64,000 nucleotides of DNA, taken from the NCBI RefSeq assembly GCF_000765145.1, contig NZ_JMGA01000011.1, positions 27,151-91,150 on the forward strand, given 5' to 3'. The notes under the pieces were generated by a model, which was not told the DNA's origin, did no database searches, and saw only the letters and a program-made list of their open reading frames with translations. The stretch is from Desulfosporosinus sp. HMP52. Its GTDB lineage: Bacteria; Bacillota; Desulfitobacteriia; Desulfitobacteriales; Desulfitobacteriaceae. Position 1 is the stretch's first letter. Every line of letters begins with the position of its first letter. A program made the position numbers and the translations under genes. Positions 1 through 9,133 of this stretch are shown here, one piece after another.

Positions 1-856
1 CAATACCTAAAACTGTGGTATGGTGAAATCCCGTCAGCAAAGTCTTATTTGATTTGACATCTGCTTTAGGCAAAGACAGAGCCTTTTCAATGATTGGAGT
101 AAAATCGTCATTGGCGATTTTTTCGACTCCCTCCAAACCTGCCACATCGTAGGACCAGAATCGATTGCTATAACTTCCTTTAATCGGCATTACGCAGTTG
201 GTTGTGCCAAGGATTGCTCCGGGAAAAGATTCAAAGAGCTGCCGCTGATCAAACCAAGATTTACCGATATTACCCTTCAAATGCTCATATTTTTTAAGAT
301 GGGGATAACCATGTGCCGGCAACATTTCAGAGTGGGTATAAATATTAACGCCTTTGCCCTCGCTTTGTTTTAGAAGCTGTTCTAGGGCAAACAGGTTATG
401 CCCGGTGACTACAATACAATGCCCCTCAATTTTGTCTTCGGAAACGGTCACTGGTGTTGGTGTTCCCAGTAAAGCTGTATGAGCTTGGTCTAAGACATCC
501 ATAATCTTGACGGTTGCCGTTCCAACTTTAAGGGCCATGCCAATTGTTTCGGCAAGATTAAAATTTGAGTTGGTTAAGGTTGAATACAACGCTTCATGAG
601 TTATTTTCTCGACTTCCGGGTCGCTATAACCCAGTTGCCGTGCATGTGTGGCGTAGGCCGCTACCCCTTTTAAACCAAAGATTATGGTGTCTTGCAGGCT
701 GGCGATATCCGGGTTCTTACCGCAGACTCCGAATTTAGTGCACCCGCCACTAGGGGTTTGTTCACATTGATAACAAAACATTTGATTGATTTCTTTTGCA
801 GAGGCTGTAACGTTTGGGGATTTACCACCAAATGTGAAAAGATCTTTTAATGACAT
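1..856 (-). CDS. hcp: Hydroxylamine reductase / hybrid-cluster protein, N-terminal part
   Basis: Reads leftward and runs off the window, so only about 285 N-terminal residues are present. The protein starts MSLKDLFTFGGK and soon shows MFCYQCEQTPSGGC followed by FGVCGK, the C-x2-C-x8-C-x5-C cysteine cluster that binds the N-terminal iron-sulfur cluster in hybrid-cluster proteins. The family contains a [4Fe-2O-2S] hybrid cluster and acts in the cytoplasm on nitric oxide or hydroxylamine as a nitrosative-stress enzyme; the hybrid-cluster ligands lie in the missing C-terminal part. The ATG at 856 has an AAAAGGAG ribosome binding site at 868-875. A short TGACTAGTCA palindrome at 925-934 upstream could be an operator, but that is a guess. 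Identification is strong. Confidence 0.93.
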   Translation of the reverse strand, partial: MSLKDLFTFGGKSPNVTASAKEINQMFCYQCEQTPSGGCTKFGVCGKNPDIASLQDTIIFGLKGVAAYATHARQLGYSDPEVEKITHEALYSTLTNSNFNLAETIGMALKVGTATVKIMDVLDQAHTALLGTPTPVTVSEDKIEGHCIVVTGHNLFALEQLLKQSEGKGVNIYTHSEMLPAHGYPHLKKYEHLKGNIGKSWFDQRQLFESFPGAILGTTNCVMPIKGSYSNRFWSYDVAGLEGVEKIANDDFTPIIEKALSLPKADVKSNKTLLTGFHHTTVLGI

Positions 857-1000
857 TGTGTTTTAATCTCCTTTTGTTATGTGACTTATGAATTTATGAT
901 ACTTTATGAAGAGGGATTAAGCTGTGACTAGTCAGCCCTTTTTTTAGTGCTATAAATCACCTTTGAACTGTTAACTGAATCACAAAACGTGTAGCGGCGC

Positions 1001-1062
1001 GTGTAGCGGGGACGGTCCTTTTAACACAAGAAATAGTGTTAAAAGGACCGTCCCCGCTACAC
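1001..1062. repeat. Perfect 27-bp inverted repeat, REP-like hairpin
   Basis: Two 27-nt arms (1001-1027 and 1036-1062) are perfectly complementary around an 8-nt loop. The arm core GGGGACGGTCCTTTT resembles the GGGGACGGTTCT ends that flank the REP-associated transposase at about 28 kb, so it may be a non-autonomous repeat moved by such an enzyme. It lies in the gap between hcp and the PadR gene. The rest of 857-1438 contains no gene I can support; a second small palindrome (ACAAGCTGAGCTTGT) lies near 1213. Confidence 0.7.
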
Positions 1063-1438
1063 GTTCTCTGTAGTGGTCAAATTTTGAGAGGGGGAATTCC
1101 TGTGGATAATCCATTAGGTACAGTGCCGGTCAGAGCAAAGAATTACGCCCGGGTCAGGGAAGCCTATCTAAAAGCTGCTATGGGAATAGTGTCCCTCCCT
1201 TAAACAGTTCGACAAGCTGAGCTTGTTCACTCTTGTCTATAATATACAATTCATCATTCATAAAGAATTCCGTGCTTCGCTGTTAAACTACGTACAAAGA
1301 GGTTCAGGGATAAACGGCAGTTAGTCTCACTGTCTGGCCTACCTTATCTCACTCAGGGTTAAATTTAAGGATGTATCAACTTAAGTTTCAGAGTTATTTA
1401 GGAATTGCAGGTTAAATTTTTCTTATCTAAATAAAGTC

Positions 1439-1489
1439 TTGAAATACCTTGATTATCTATGTATATTATACCTAGAAGATCAAGGTATT
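1439..1489 (+). promoter_or_regulatory. Promoter and probable PadR operator
   Basis: TTGAAA (1439-1444), 17-bp spacer, TATATT (1462-1467). An 11-bp inverted repeat, AATACCTTGAT (1443-1453) and ATCAAGGTATT (1479-1489), brackets the -35 to +1 region. This is the arrangement expected for autoregulation by the PadR-type repressor encoded directly downstream. Confidence 0.7.
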
Positions 1490-1508
1490 AATATTAAGGA
1501 GGGTTAAT

Positions 1509-1853
1509 GTGAAAATTGATAAAGGTCTGCTCGGAGGAAGCACGCTTTTGTTATTATTGTCGTTACTGGCAGAAAGTGATAGGTATGGGTATGAGATAAT
1601 CAAAGAGCTTGAACACCGTTCTGACAGTACCTTTCAATTTAAGGAAGGGACACTTTACCCTGTTTTACATAAACTTGAAAATAACGGCTATGTCAGATCA
1701 TATATGGCCAAAGGGGACGCAGGCAAAGAGCGTAAATATTATCAAATTACAAATCAAGGAAAAAAGCAGCTTGTTGAGGAAAAGAAACAATGGCAAATCT
1801 ATTCGATGGCAGTCAATAAAGTAATAGGCGGTGACGCCCATGCTTTCGCCTAA
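1509..1853 (+). CDS. PadR family transcriptional regulator
   Basis: A 114-residue winged-helix regulator. The N-terminal half carries the PadR signature: YGYEIIKELE, then FKEGTLYPVLHKLENNGYV (recognition helix and start of the wing) and KYYQITNQGKKQL. The family represses neighbouring genes, often membrane or efflux proteins, and releases DNA on ligand binding. The GTG start at 1509 is chosen because AAGGAGGG ends just before it and the neighbouring ATG is followed at once by a stop. It overlaps the next gene, so the pair is translationally coupled, and it probably regulates itself through the inverted repeat at 1443-1489. The ligand is unknown. Confidence 0.93.
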   Translation: MKIDKGLLGGSTLLLLLSLLAESDRYGYEIIKELEHRSDSTFQFKEGTLYPVLHKLENNGYVRSYMAKGDAGKERKYYQITNQGKKQLVEEKKQWQIYSMAVNKVIGGDAHAFA

Positions 1854-2547
1854 GGGGGAGAAGTATATTGAGGATATCTTATCCTATGTTAAATTTTCCT
1901 TTGATAGATATGCTATAAAAACTGAACTAGAAAGCCACCTCTTAGACAAAATAGAGGATTACACTAAAGCGGGTCAGGGAGAAGACGCTGAACAGTTAGC
2001 TATCACCGATATGGGAGATGCTAAGGAAATCGGTCTTGAACTTAACAAGCAGCATAGTCCCCTCGTTGGTTGGCTTTGGATGATCACGCGATTAGCGGTA
2101 GTACTATTGATCATAGTCGATCTTTTCTTTGTGGGATTACCGATTGCCATGTCCTTATTTGATAATAATCCCCTCAAGGATATTGCTAAAGCTAATATTG
2201 TGTATAACATCGCGGTGAATAAAACGGTTCAATTGGATGATAGAGTTATCAACTTTCGGAATGTTATATACGAACGAAATGGGAATCTGAATATTATTTA
2301 TGATTATTATGAGGCCCGGTTCTGGGGGGCTCGGTGGAGTCTAGGAAGTATCGGGATCATTTCCGACAACTTAGGAAACAAGTATTTTGCAGGATCGGGC
2401 GGAGGAGGCGAAGGAATAAGGCCAATTCGTAGAAGAACGGTTGAGAATTTTTCCAATGAAGCGGAGACTTTAATTATAGATTATGACCAATACAATCGAA
2501 AATACAGAGTCGAAATCCCGTTAAAGGGAGGAATTAAGAATGAGTAG
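1840..2547 (+). CDS. HAAS-type membrane protein, PadR partner
   Basis: About 235 residues. The N-terminal 75 residues (GEKYIEDILSYVKF, then a cluster resembling ESHLLDKIEDY and AITDMGDAKEIG) resemble the HAAS or permease-prefix domain, a helical module that commonly accompanies PadR regulators. One membrane segment follows (about residues 80-105), and the remaining C-terminal domain is probably extracytoplasmic and unrecognised. The ATG at 1840 is preferred to the GTG at 1831 because GGCGGTG precedes it at a reasonable distance. The gene overlaps the regulator by 14 bases and the next gene by 8 bases. The function is probably sensory or regulatory at the membrane, by analogy only. Confidence 0.75.
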   Translation: MLSPKGEKYIEDILSYVKFSFDRYAIKTELESHLLDKIEDYTKAGQGEDAEQLAITDMGDAKEIGLELNKQHSPLVGWLWMITRLAVVLLIIVDLFFVGLPIAMSLFDNNPLKDIAKANIVYNIAVNKTVQLDDRVINFRNVIYERNGNLNIIYDYYEARFWGARWSLGSIGIISDNLGNKYFAGSGGGGEGIRPIRRRTVENFSNEAETLIIDYDQYNRKYRVEIPLKGGIKNE

Positions 2548-3070
2548 ATCCAAGAAAATTGTTAGAAACCTGGTGATTTTTTTAGGATTATGTTTGTTAT
2601 TTATAACACAAACAGCGCTTTATTTGACTCCTTTATCCGCTCACGAGCATTCTGAACGAAGTTTACATTATGGACCATCAGAGGTAGTTCATGTTGAAGA
2701 TTTTGACGAAGGGAAATACATTCTTGCCAAATATGACAAATGGTTTTCTTGCAATAGTGTAGAAAGAACCCTCGGTTTCTTTTGGAGATCTGGTGGCGGT
2801 TCGAATGGTACAGAAAACGATAAGACTAAAGCTGTTGCTTTTTCCTGGTCGGCGTCATATGAACATTGCGTTGCTTACGGCATTATCAATGATGATCGAG
2901 TTAAAAGGATAGAACTTACGCTAAGCAATGGTCAGGTTCTGACCCAAACAAAGTTTTACGACAGGATGTTTTTAATTCTTTGGACTGAAAAGAATGGTAA
3001 TAATTATTTCGAAAAACTTATAGGGTATGATGCTTCTGATAAAGTAATCTTTGAATCGGAATTACCTTGA
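2540..3070 (+). CDS. Secreted or membrane-anchored protein of unknown function
   Basis: 176 residues. A basic start (MSRSKKIVRN) followed by one hydrophobic segment (about residues 10-30) is a signal peptide or N-terminal anchor; the rest is polar and probably outside the cell. I recognise no family. Its ATG lies inside the end of the preceding gene with AAGGGAGGAATTAAG upstream, so it belongs to the same three-gene operon. The operon probably forms a PadR-controlled envelope module, which is inference from order only. Confidence 0.7.
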   Translation: MSRSKKIVRNLVIFLGLCLLFITQTALYLTPLSAHEHSERSLHYGPSEVVHVEDFDEGKYILAKYDKWFSCNSVERTLGFFWRSGGGSNGTENDKTKAVAFSWSASYEHCVAYGIINDDRVKRIELTLSNGQVLTQTKFYDRMFLILWTEKNGNNYFEKLIGYDASDKVIFESELP

Positions 3071-3162
3071 CGGATATTAACCAAACAACATTTGATATTT
3101 ACAGAAATTCCGAACATATGTGACTAAAAGTATTTAAATGACACAAAAAGGAGACTGTTAAG

Positions 3163-3645
3163 ATGATTTTTAGACAGGCGCTGCCCCAAGAGATAAATTA
3201 TATCTTCAGTGAAGGTTTCAAAGAGTGGAGCAAAAACAGGACGTTTGAACAATATTGTTGCGATAATGCCAAGGAAGATGTGTATGGCACAAGATATGTC
3301 CTAGACGTCGATAACGAAATTGTCAGCTCACTGATACTATTAAAACTTAAGGATATTGCTGGAAGAAAAGCATTTGGTATTGGGTCTGTATTGACACCAA
3401 AAATTCACGCCGGCAAAGGCTATGCAACCAAATTGTTAAAAAACTGCATACAAAAAGAAAAAGAAGACTGCTTCTTTTTCTTATTCTCAGATATAAATCC
3501 TGAATTCTATATAAAATTCAATTTTAAGATATTGCCATCAAAATTTCAAAGATATGAAAAAAGTGTTTGCATGGTATATTGCAACGATGTCAACTGGAAT
3601 GAACTTCTAAATTGTTCAATTGATTCTATTCCGAACTATTTTTGA
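3163..3645 (+). CDS. GNAT family N-acetyltransferase
   Basis: 160 residues with the GNAT fold order: an N-terminal substrate-side strand (MIFRQALPQEINYIFSEGF), a central sheet (IVSSLILLKLKDI), then IGSVLTPKIHAGKGYATKLL. The last stretch contains the acetyl-CoA pyrophosphate loop (motif A, here HAGKGYA) and leads into the following helix. The family transfers an acetyl group from acetyl-CoA to an amine; the substrate here cannot be read. AAAGGAG precedes the ATG. It is monocistronic, with about 220 bases to the next gene in which I see no feature. Confidence 0.85.
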   Translation: MIFRQALPQEINYIFSEGFKEWSKNRTFEQYCCDNAKEDVYGTRYVLDVDNEIVSSLILLKLKDIAGRKAFGIGSVLTPKIHAGKGYATKLLKNCIQKEKEDCFFFLFSDINPEFYIKFNFKILPSKFQRYEKSVCMVYCNDVNWNELLNCSIDSIPNYF

Positions 3646-3866
3646 ACATGTTCGGCTGTTGTTAGTTGAATATCAGTTTGCTTCCAATCCTGGGAATAGT
3701 GCTTGCTGCTACTCTGCCGGATATTAGAGCACGGGAATCCTCTTCCGAGCCCAATTTCGCTTTATAGAAGATGTGTCTGTAAGGGTATCTAAAGATGAAT
3801 ATTGCTCTTGCGTTTCTTTTCTTTTATAATAGGCTGTTCTAACAAATTCATTTATTGGAGAAAACA

Positions 3867-5453
3867 ATGATCAAAATTACTGACTTAATAGTAGCGCTTA
3901 CCTATAATTTAAAAATGCTGAAGGCCATTGTGGCCAAAAGGCTACATATAGAGGATAGTCGAATAGAGCACCTCAGTATTCTAAAGCGCACGGTAAATGC
4001 AGGTAACAAACAGGATATCCATTTTAATATGACGGTGGTTGTACGCGTTTCTGGAGACGAAAATGAAGTCATTTCAAGAAACAAGCACAAAGATATCTCT
4101 AAAGAAATAGAGCAGATTTATACATTACCAAAGAACAAAAAACTGAAAGAGCGGCCTGTGGTTATCGGCTGTGGCCCTGCAGGGATGTTTGCAGCCTTGA
4201 TTCTGGCCCAAGCAGGGGCTCGACCGATTCTACTGGAGCGGGGACTCGATGTCGATAGCCGCAAGAGAAAAGTGTCAAACTTTTGGCGGACAGGAATTCT
4301 TGATACTCAAACAAATGTACAGTTTGGTGAGGGAGGCGCAGGTGCCTTTTCGGACGGCAAGCTGAAAATCGGGCAGAAGAATTCTCGTAAGATGAAAGTG
4401 CTCAATGAGTTTGTGCAGGCCGGTGCCCCCCCGGAAATTGTGTATTTAAGTAAGCCGCATATCGGCACCGACCGATTGAATGAAACAGTTAAGCGCCTTA
4501 GAGAGCATGTGATAAGTCTTGGGGGCGAGGTTCGCTTTAATGCAACTGTAACAGAGGTATTGATCCAAGACGGACAGGTGACGGGGGTACGCTTTGACGA
4601 AAAGGGTCAGAAATCCGAAGTTTCTACAGATAATGTTGTGCTGGCCATTGGACATAGCGCCCGGGATACATTTAAGAGTTTGCTGGATAGCGGCGTCTAT
4701 ATGGAACAAAAGCCTTTTGCGCTGGGAGTGCGTATTGAGCACCCCCAAGCGATGATCGACAAGATTCAGTACGGCGGCTTCGCCGGGCACCCTCAACTGG
4801 GCGCAGCTGATTACAAAATGGTCGTGCATCTGCCAAACGGAAGAGGGGTTTATACTTTCTGCATGTGCCCGGGAGGAACAGTTGTTGCGGCAACGTCAGA
4901 GGAAAACCGACTGACTACGAACGGAATGAGCGTATTCGCGCGAGACGGTAGAAATGCCAATACAGCGCTCTTGGTGACTATCGGGAAGAATGACTTAGAC
5001 AACGATGATCCGCTTGCCGGTTGCGCTTTTCAGCGCAGAATAGAGACAGCGGCCTTTGAAGCGGGTGGCGGAGGATATAAAGCACCAGTCCAAAGGTTGG
5101 AAGATTTTCTGCAAAAGCGTAAAACAACAGCTTTTGGGGATGTCCTGCCTACCTATTTGCCCGGAACGGAGTTTGCGGAGCTGGATTCCTTTTTACCGGA
5201 CTTTATCACTGATTCGCTGCGGCAAGCAATCTTAGAGATGGATCTTTGGATGCCCGGCTTTGCCTATCCGGATGCACTGCTGACGGGAGCCGAGACCCGC
5301 AGTTCTTCCCCGGTGCGTATTACCAGAGGGGACAGCCTAGAGGCGATTGGTATCAAAGGCCTCTATCCCTGTGGGGAAGGAGCAGGATACGCTGGAGGGA
5401 TCATATCAGCTGCAGTGGACGGATTGCTTTGTGCAGAACAGATTCTGAGATGA
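3867..5453 (+). CDS. FAD-dependent dehydrogenase (COG2509 type)
   Basis: About 528 residues. An N-terminal domain of about 90 residues is followed by a Rossmann FAD-binding motif (VVIGCGPAGMFAALILAQ) and then GRGVYTFCMCPGG and a C-terminal GLYPCGEGAGYAGGI, which closes the FAD site. This matches the uncharacterised FAD-dependent oxidoreductase family of about 530 residues found throughout Firmicutes; the substrate is unknown. The ATG at 3867 is chosen over a TTG at 3855 because GGAG lies 6 bases before it. The gene stands alone and ends in a strong hairpin shared with the convergent gene downstream. Confidence 0.9.
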   Translation: MIKITDLIVALTYNLKMLKAIVAKRLHIEDSRIEHLSILKRTVNAGNKQDIHFNMTVVVRVSGDENEVISRNKHKDISKEIEQIYTLPKNKKLKERPVVIGCGPAGMFAALILAQAGARPILLERGLDVDSRKRKVSNFWRTGILDTQTNVQFGEGGAGAFSDGKLKIGQKNSRKMKVLNEFVQAGAPPEIVYLSKPHIGTDRLNETVKRLREHVISLGGEVRFNATVTEVLIQDGQVTGVRFDEKGQKSEVSTDNVVLAIGHSARDTFKSLLDSGVYMEQKPFALGVRIEHPQAMIDKIQYGGFAGHPQLGAADYKMVVHLPNGRGVYTFCMCPGGTVVAATSEENRLTTNGMSVFARDGRNANTALLVTIGKNDLDNDDPLAGCAFQRRIETAAFEAGGGGYKAPVQRLEDFLQKRKTTAFGDVLPTYLPGTEFAELDSFLPDFITDSLRQAILEMDLWMPGFAYPDALLTGAETRSSSPVRITRGDSLEAIGIKGLYPCGEGAGYAGGIISAAVDGLLCAEQILR

Positions 5454-5469
5454 TTGAGTTGATGAGCGC

Positions 5470-5510
5470 AACAGGCGGCAATCAGATTTATAGGCTGATT
5501 GCCGCCTGTT
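5470..5510. terminator. Strong bidirectional terminator
   Basis: A perfect 16-bp stem (AACAGGCGGCAATCAG at 5470-5485 and its complement at 5495-5510) with a 9-nt loop and a following T-rich tract, lying between two convergent genes. Confidence 0.85.
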
Positions 5511-5535
5511 TGTCCTCTTTCCTATATAGTTTAGG

Positions 5536-7692
5536 CTACTTAATTTTCGCAAAGGCATCTTGAATGATAAAATACGAGGGTTTTAAGCGTTCGTGAAACG
5601 TGGGAGTATCCCATTCTTGCCAAGAAAATAAGTTCATCGTCGTTGATTCTACTACGTGATTATCCTTGAGTAAGATTCCTCCGATGTAAAACCCGTTTGT
5701 CTTAATTGATTGAATTCCCGCTTTATATAAATCGTCCATCACCATTGCGGTAGAAGGGTCGGTTACGTTTAACAGCGCCCAAGGGATTCGGATTTCTAAA
5801 TTATTATCTTGGACGAAGAAATCGGCCAAAGAGTTGTAGTATTTGCTTAGAGGATTTCCGTTACCATACAGCAATTTTCCAGTTTCATATTTACTGAAGG
5901 GGAGTTTTTGTTTATCTACGGGTAAATATAGTTCTTTGTTTAAAGTTAGATATTCAGGATTGAAAATCCCGGAATTTCTTGCTTCATACGCAGGGTTGGC
6001 CTCAATTAGCTTGACACGTTTAGCGTATAAATAGTAAAACGAATCGTAGTAACTGTCGACCAAAACTCTTGAATTTTCCTTCCCGTTGAGAATAATGACA
6101 AACTCGGAGGGCCTCTCAAACGTTACGTTGTACTTAGGATAGGTACTGTTTCCCTGATTAGAAATAGAATCTATTGGGATTAAGATTGTATCCTTTTCAA
6201 AATCATAGGTTTGAGCTGCAATTCTCAAATACAGGTATTTTTCGTCAGATTTCACATAGATAGAAAAGTTAGGGTCACTGACAAGGGGTTCTGTATTTTC
6301 CCATTCTGAGACAACCCCGTCAACATAGGAGACAGAGGTCTTATTTCCCGGGTCAAAGGCCATTAACCCAAATTCTTGTTCGCTGGTTTGCGGATTAGAC
6401 CAAAAGGGCCGTCGATCGGGAAGATCGAAATCCATAGTGTTCCAGCAGCGTTTGAACCACTCATCTTGCCAGGAGAAGATAAGCGCACCTGCATAACCTT
6501 CTTCATAAATATCTTGGAGCATCTGGGCATTCATGGTGCCTTGATCCTGCTCACTAAGCATTCCCTGGTTAAACCCCATTTTGCTGAGATGGGCCATTCC
6601 ACGGGAAGCAGGTACTCCAAACTCCGCGACGAGTACCGGCATATCATGTTCTTTAATTAAATCTGCCAGATAGGCATTATAGGTATTTACTTTACCATCT
6701 TTGCTTTTGTAGTTAATATAGTCTTCTTGATAGTTCATAAAGTCAGGATAATAGGGATAAATGTGGTATGACGCGAACAATCCGGGTTTAAAATCTTGGG
6801 TTGCTTTGATATGACTGGGATTAACAGTTGCTGAATCTTCTTCCATGAGAGGTTCGTTTGTATGAACTAACATATCTGTGGTTACCCAATTAGCAAAGGA
6901 TAATGGTCGTTGCATTTTGAAAGTCGATGTTTCATAACTAATTGCATAATCCCCAACTTCCGCTTGGAAAGCTTCAAAGGGAGAGGCACCTGCTTGGGTG
7001 TAAAGATATTGTCCCTTAAAGGTAGTCTTTGTGGGGTTTTTCGCATTTGTTTGGTTAATAAAATTAGCATCGATCTCTATCCCCAGAATAAAGCCGAGAA
7101 CATACGAAGAAACATCTTTGGTATAGGTTCCACTGGCGTGTCCAGGTTGTGGGGCTATCGTTTGGTCTCCATGAAGTACTCCGATAATTTTCTCAATGTC
7201 ATCTTTAAATGTATCGAGTATTTGAGGAGCATAGGCGTCTTGATAGGTTTGTACGTCCTCTTCATTCATCCATAAACCTTGAATTAAGTAAAGCTTATTT
7301 GTAGCAGTTTGATTGTATTTGTAAAAGGCCTCATAAAATTCGGGGCTTAGAATGGTATAGACACGGATGGTGTTAGAATTCATTTCTCCGATATAATTAA
7401 ACCATCGCAAATATTCTTCCTTAGTTATCGCCATTTCACCGGGGAATTTGCCAGGAACGCTGGCACCCATGTTTACTCCTTTGATAAACTCCTTTTGCCA
7501 TTGTTCATCTTTGTACAGAAAGAATGACTTTGAATCTACCTTGGCCGAATAAGAAAGACCATTTTCAGTATAAGAAGTCGTAGTTTGAGTCGAATTCTGA
7601 CTAGTAGTAGTGTCTTTAGACTTTGGGGTACAGCCAATAAGTAATGTGGACATTAAGAAAAAAATAGATAGTATTCCAATAGTTTTTTTCAC
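5536..7692 (-). CDS. Lipoprotein with TIM-barrel glycoside hydrolase-like domain
   Basis: 718 residues. The signal peptide ends in LLIGC, a lipobox that anchors the protein on the outer face of the membrane. A Ser/Thr-rich linker follows, then a region with features of clan-A glycoside hydrolases: FIKGVNMGASVPGKFPGE, SNTIRVYT, and VLVAEFGVPASRG, where the Glu fits the nucleophile position. The C-terminal 250 residues look like a beta-rich, DOMON or carbohydrate-binding type domain (SDEKYLYLRI). The gene is 37 bases after a glycosyltransferase gene in the same operon, so it probably trims, releases or binds the polymer made by that enzyme. The exact family is unassigned and the acid/base residue is not certain. 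Confidence 0.78.
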   Translation of the reverse strand: MKKTIGILSIFFLMSTLLIGCTPKSKDTTTSQNSTQTTTSYTENGLSYSAKVDSKSFFLYKDEQWQKEFIKGVNMGASVPGKFPGEMAITKEEYLRWFNYIGEMNSNTIRVYTILSPEFYEAFYKYNQTATNKLYLIQGLWMNEEDVQTYQDAYAPQILDTFKDDIEKIIGVLHGDQTIAPQPGHASGTYTKDVSSYVLGFILGIEIDANFINQTNAKNPTKTTFKGQYLYTQAGASPFEAFQAEVGDYAISYETSTFKMQRPLSFANWVTTDMLVHTNEPLMEEDSATVNPSHIKATQDFKPGLFASYHIYPYYPDFMNYQEDYINYKSKDGKVNTYNAYLADLIKEHDMPVLVAEFGVPASRGMAHLSKMGFNQGMLSEQDQGTMNAQMLQDIYEEGYAGALIFSWQDEWFKRCWNTMDFDLPDRRPFWSNPQTSEQEFGLMAFDPGNKTSVSYVDGVVSEWENTEPLVSDPNFSIYVKSDEKYLYLRIAAQTYDFEKDTILIPIDSISNQGNSTYPKYNVTFERPSEFVIILNGKENSRVLVDSYYDSFYYLYAKRVKLIEANPAYEARNSGIFNPEYLTLNKELYLPVDKQKLPFSKYETGKLLYGNGNPLSKYYNSLADFFVQDNNLEIRIPWALLNVTDPSTAMVMDDLYKAGIQSIKTNGFYIGGILLKDNHVVESTTMNLFSWQEWDTPTFHERLKPSYFIIQDAFAKIK

Positions 7693-7729
7693 GCTTCACT
7701 CTCCTTATTTCAAACAGCCACTTCTTAAG

Positions 7730-9133
7730 TTAACCGCTGGTGGAAAAACCCTTTCTGTTCATTTCTCCCCAGGATCTTTTTCCAATAACGTATTCCAACA
7801 GGGCAATTAAGCGCCACCATGCTAGTAATTGACGGTAGCCAAAATTCTCAAGTATTCCATAAAGAAATAGTATTAATATATCACCTGTCTTTGGGTAACG
7901 TCGGAATGATAACTCTTCAAGTAACAGGGATGAAGCAGATAGTAATACACCAAGGAGTATGGCCATGCTTAAAAATAATAGCGCAAAAGGCCAGTTAACC
8001 CAACCCATAAATAAACTAAAGACAAAAACACCATAACCCAATATCTCAACGACGGGGCCTAATAATTCGAAGAAGAAAAAGAATGGATAAGCAAGCAGTC
8101 CCACCACTCCGGCGCGGGGGTTAAAAAACAAGGGTTTGTTGGCTTTAAGACTGTCATAAAGCCCCTTTTGCCACCGTTTACGTTGTTTGCATAACACTTG
8201 ATGTTCTTCGGGAGCCTCGGTCCAGCAAACCGGATCGGGGACGAAGACTACTCGATAAGGAATCTTGTTTAAACGATAATGGCGATGCATGCGAACCACT
8301 AATTCCATGTCTTCACCGATGCAATCCTTGCGATACCCTCCGACAGTCAAAACTGCCGATTTGAGGAAAATACCAAACGCTCCACTAATTACCATAATTG
8401 CGTTTAAGTTGTTCCAGCCCATCCGCCCAAACAAGAAAGCACGCAGATATTCGACCACCTGAAAGCGAACCCAAGGGTTTTTGGATAAAGCGACCTCTGT
8501 GACACGGCCATTTGTCACTTTGCAACCATTGGCTATGCGGACGGTTCCACCTGTAGCAATGACTAATTTATCTTCCAAGAAGGGGCGTGTCGCCCTTAAA
8601 AGACCATCAGTTTCAATCACTGAGTCAGCATCGATAGAGCAAAGCAAAGGGTATTGGGAAAAGTTTACCCCAGCGTTTAGGGCATCGGCCTTTCCGCCGT
8701 TTTGTTTATCGACAACATGGAGCTGAGGAAATAACAGTGATCCGTAAACGGCATGGACTGGTTGAGTTTTAAGTTTTACTTGATAAACCCGATTAGAAGG
8801 CACTAGTCGAAACTCTTGTTTAAGGACTTCCAATGTTTGATCGGTTGATCCATCATTGATTACAAGAATTTCAAACTCCGGATACTGTAAATTTAGTAAC
8901 GAATGAACACTAGAGACAATCGTGGCAGATTCGTTATAGGCAGGAGCAATTACTGTTAGGGGCTTATAAAAGCCTAATTCGAAGATTCTCTTAAGATTAA
9001 CACTGCGAAGGTGATGGACATATCTCTGAATTTCCAGGAAAGCTCTTATAGTTAAGAACAAATAAATGCCATTCAAAACAAAGAAATAAATTAGTACTGT
9101 CCAATTATAGAACGTGAATAGTTGGAATAACAC
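7730..9133 (-). CDS. Processive family 2 glycosyltransferase, membrane-embedded
   Basis: 467 residues. One N-terminal membrane helix is followed by a GT2 catalytic domain: APAYNESATIVSSV, VINDGSTD, a DAD sugar-nucleotide motif in CSIDADSVIETDG, a GEDMEL motif for the catalytic base, and QRKRW, the QxxRW motif typical of processive synthases. Three or four C-terminal membrane helices follow. This is the architecture of PgaC/hyaluronan-synthase type enzymes that polymerise and export a beta-linked polysaccharide. The reading frame overlaps the upstream HEAT-repeat gene by 29 bases, indicating coupling. The polymer is unknown. Confidence 0.92.
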   Translation of the reverse strand: MLFQLFTFYNWTVLIYFFVLNGIYLFLTIRAFLEIQRYVHHLRSVNLKRIFELGFYKPLTVIAPAYNESATIVSSVHSLLNLQYPEFEILVINDGSTDQTLEVLKQEFRLVPSNRVYQVKLKTQPVHAVYGSLLFPQLHVVDKQNGGKADALNAGVNFSQYPLLCSIDADSVIETDGLLRATRPFLEDKLVIATGGTVRIANGCKVTNGRVTEVALSKNPWVRFQVVEYLRAFLFGRMGWNNLNAIMVISGAFGIFLKSAVLTVGGYRKDCIGEDMELVVRMHRHYRLNKIPYRVVFVPDPVCWTEAPEEHQVLCKQRKRWQKGLYDSLKANKPLFFNPRAGVVGLLAYPFFFFFELLGPVVEILGYGVFVFSLFMGWVNWPFALLFLSMAILLGVLLSASSLLLEELSFRRYPKTGDILILFLYGILENFGYRQLLAWWRLIALLEYVIGKRSWGEMNRKGFSTSG

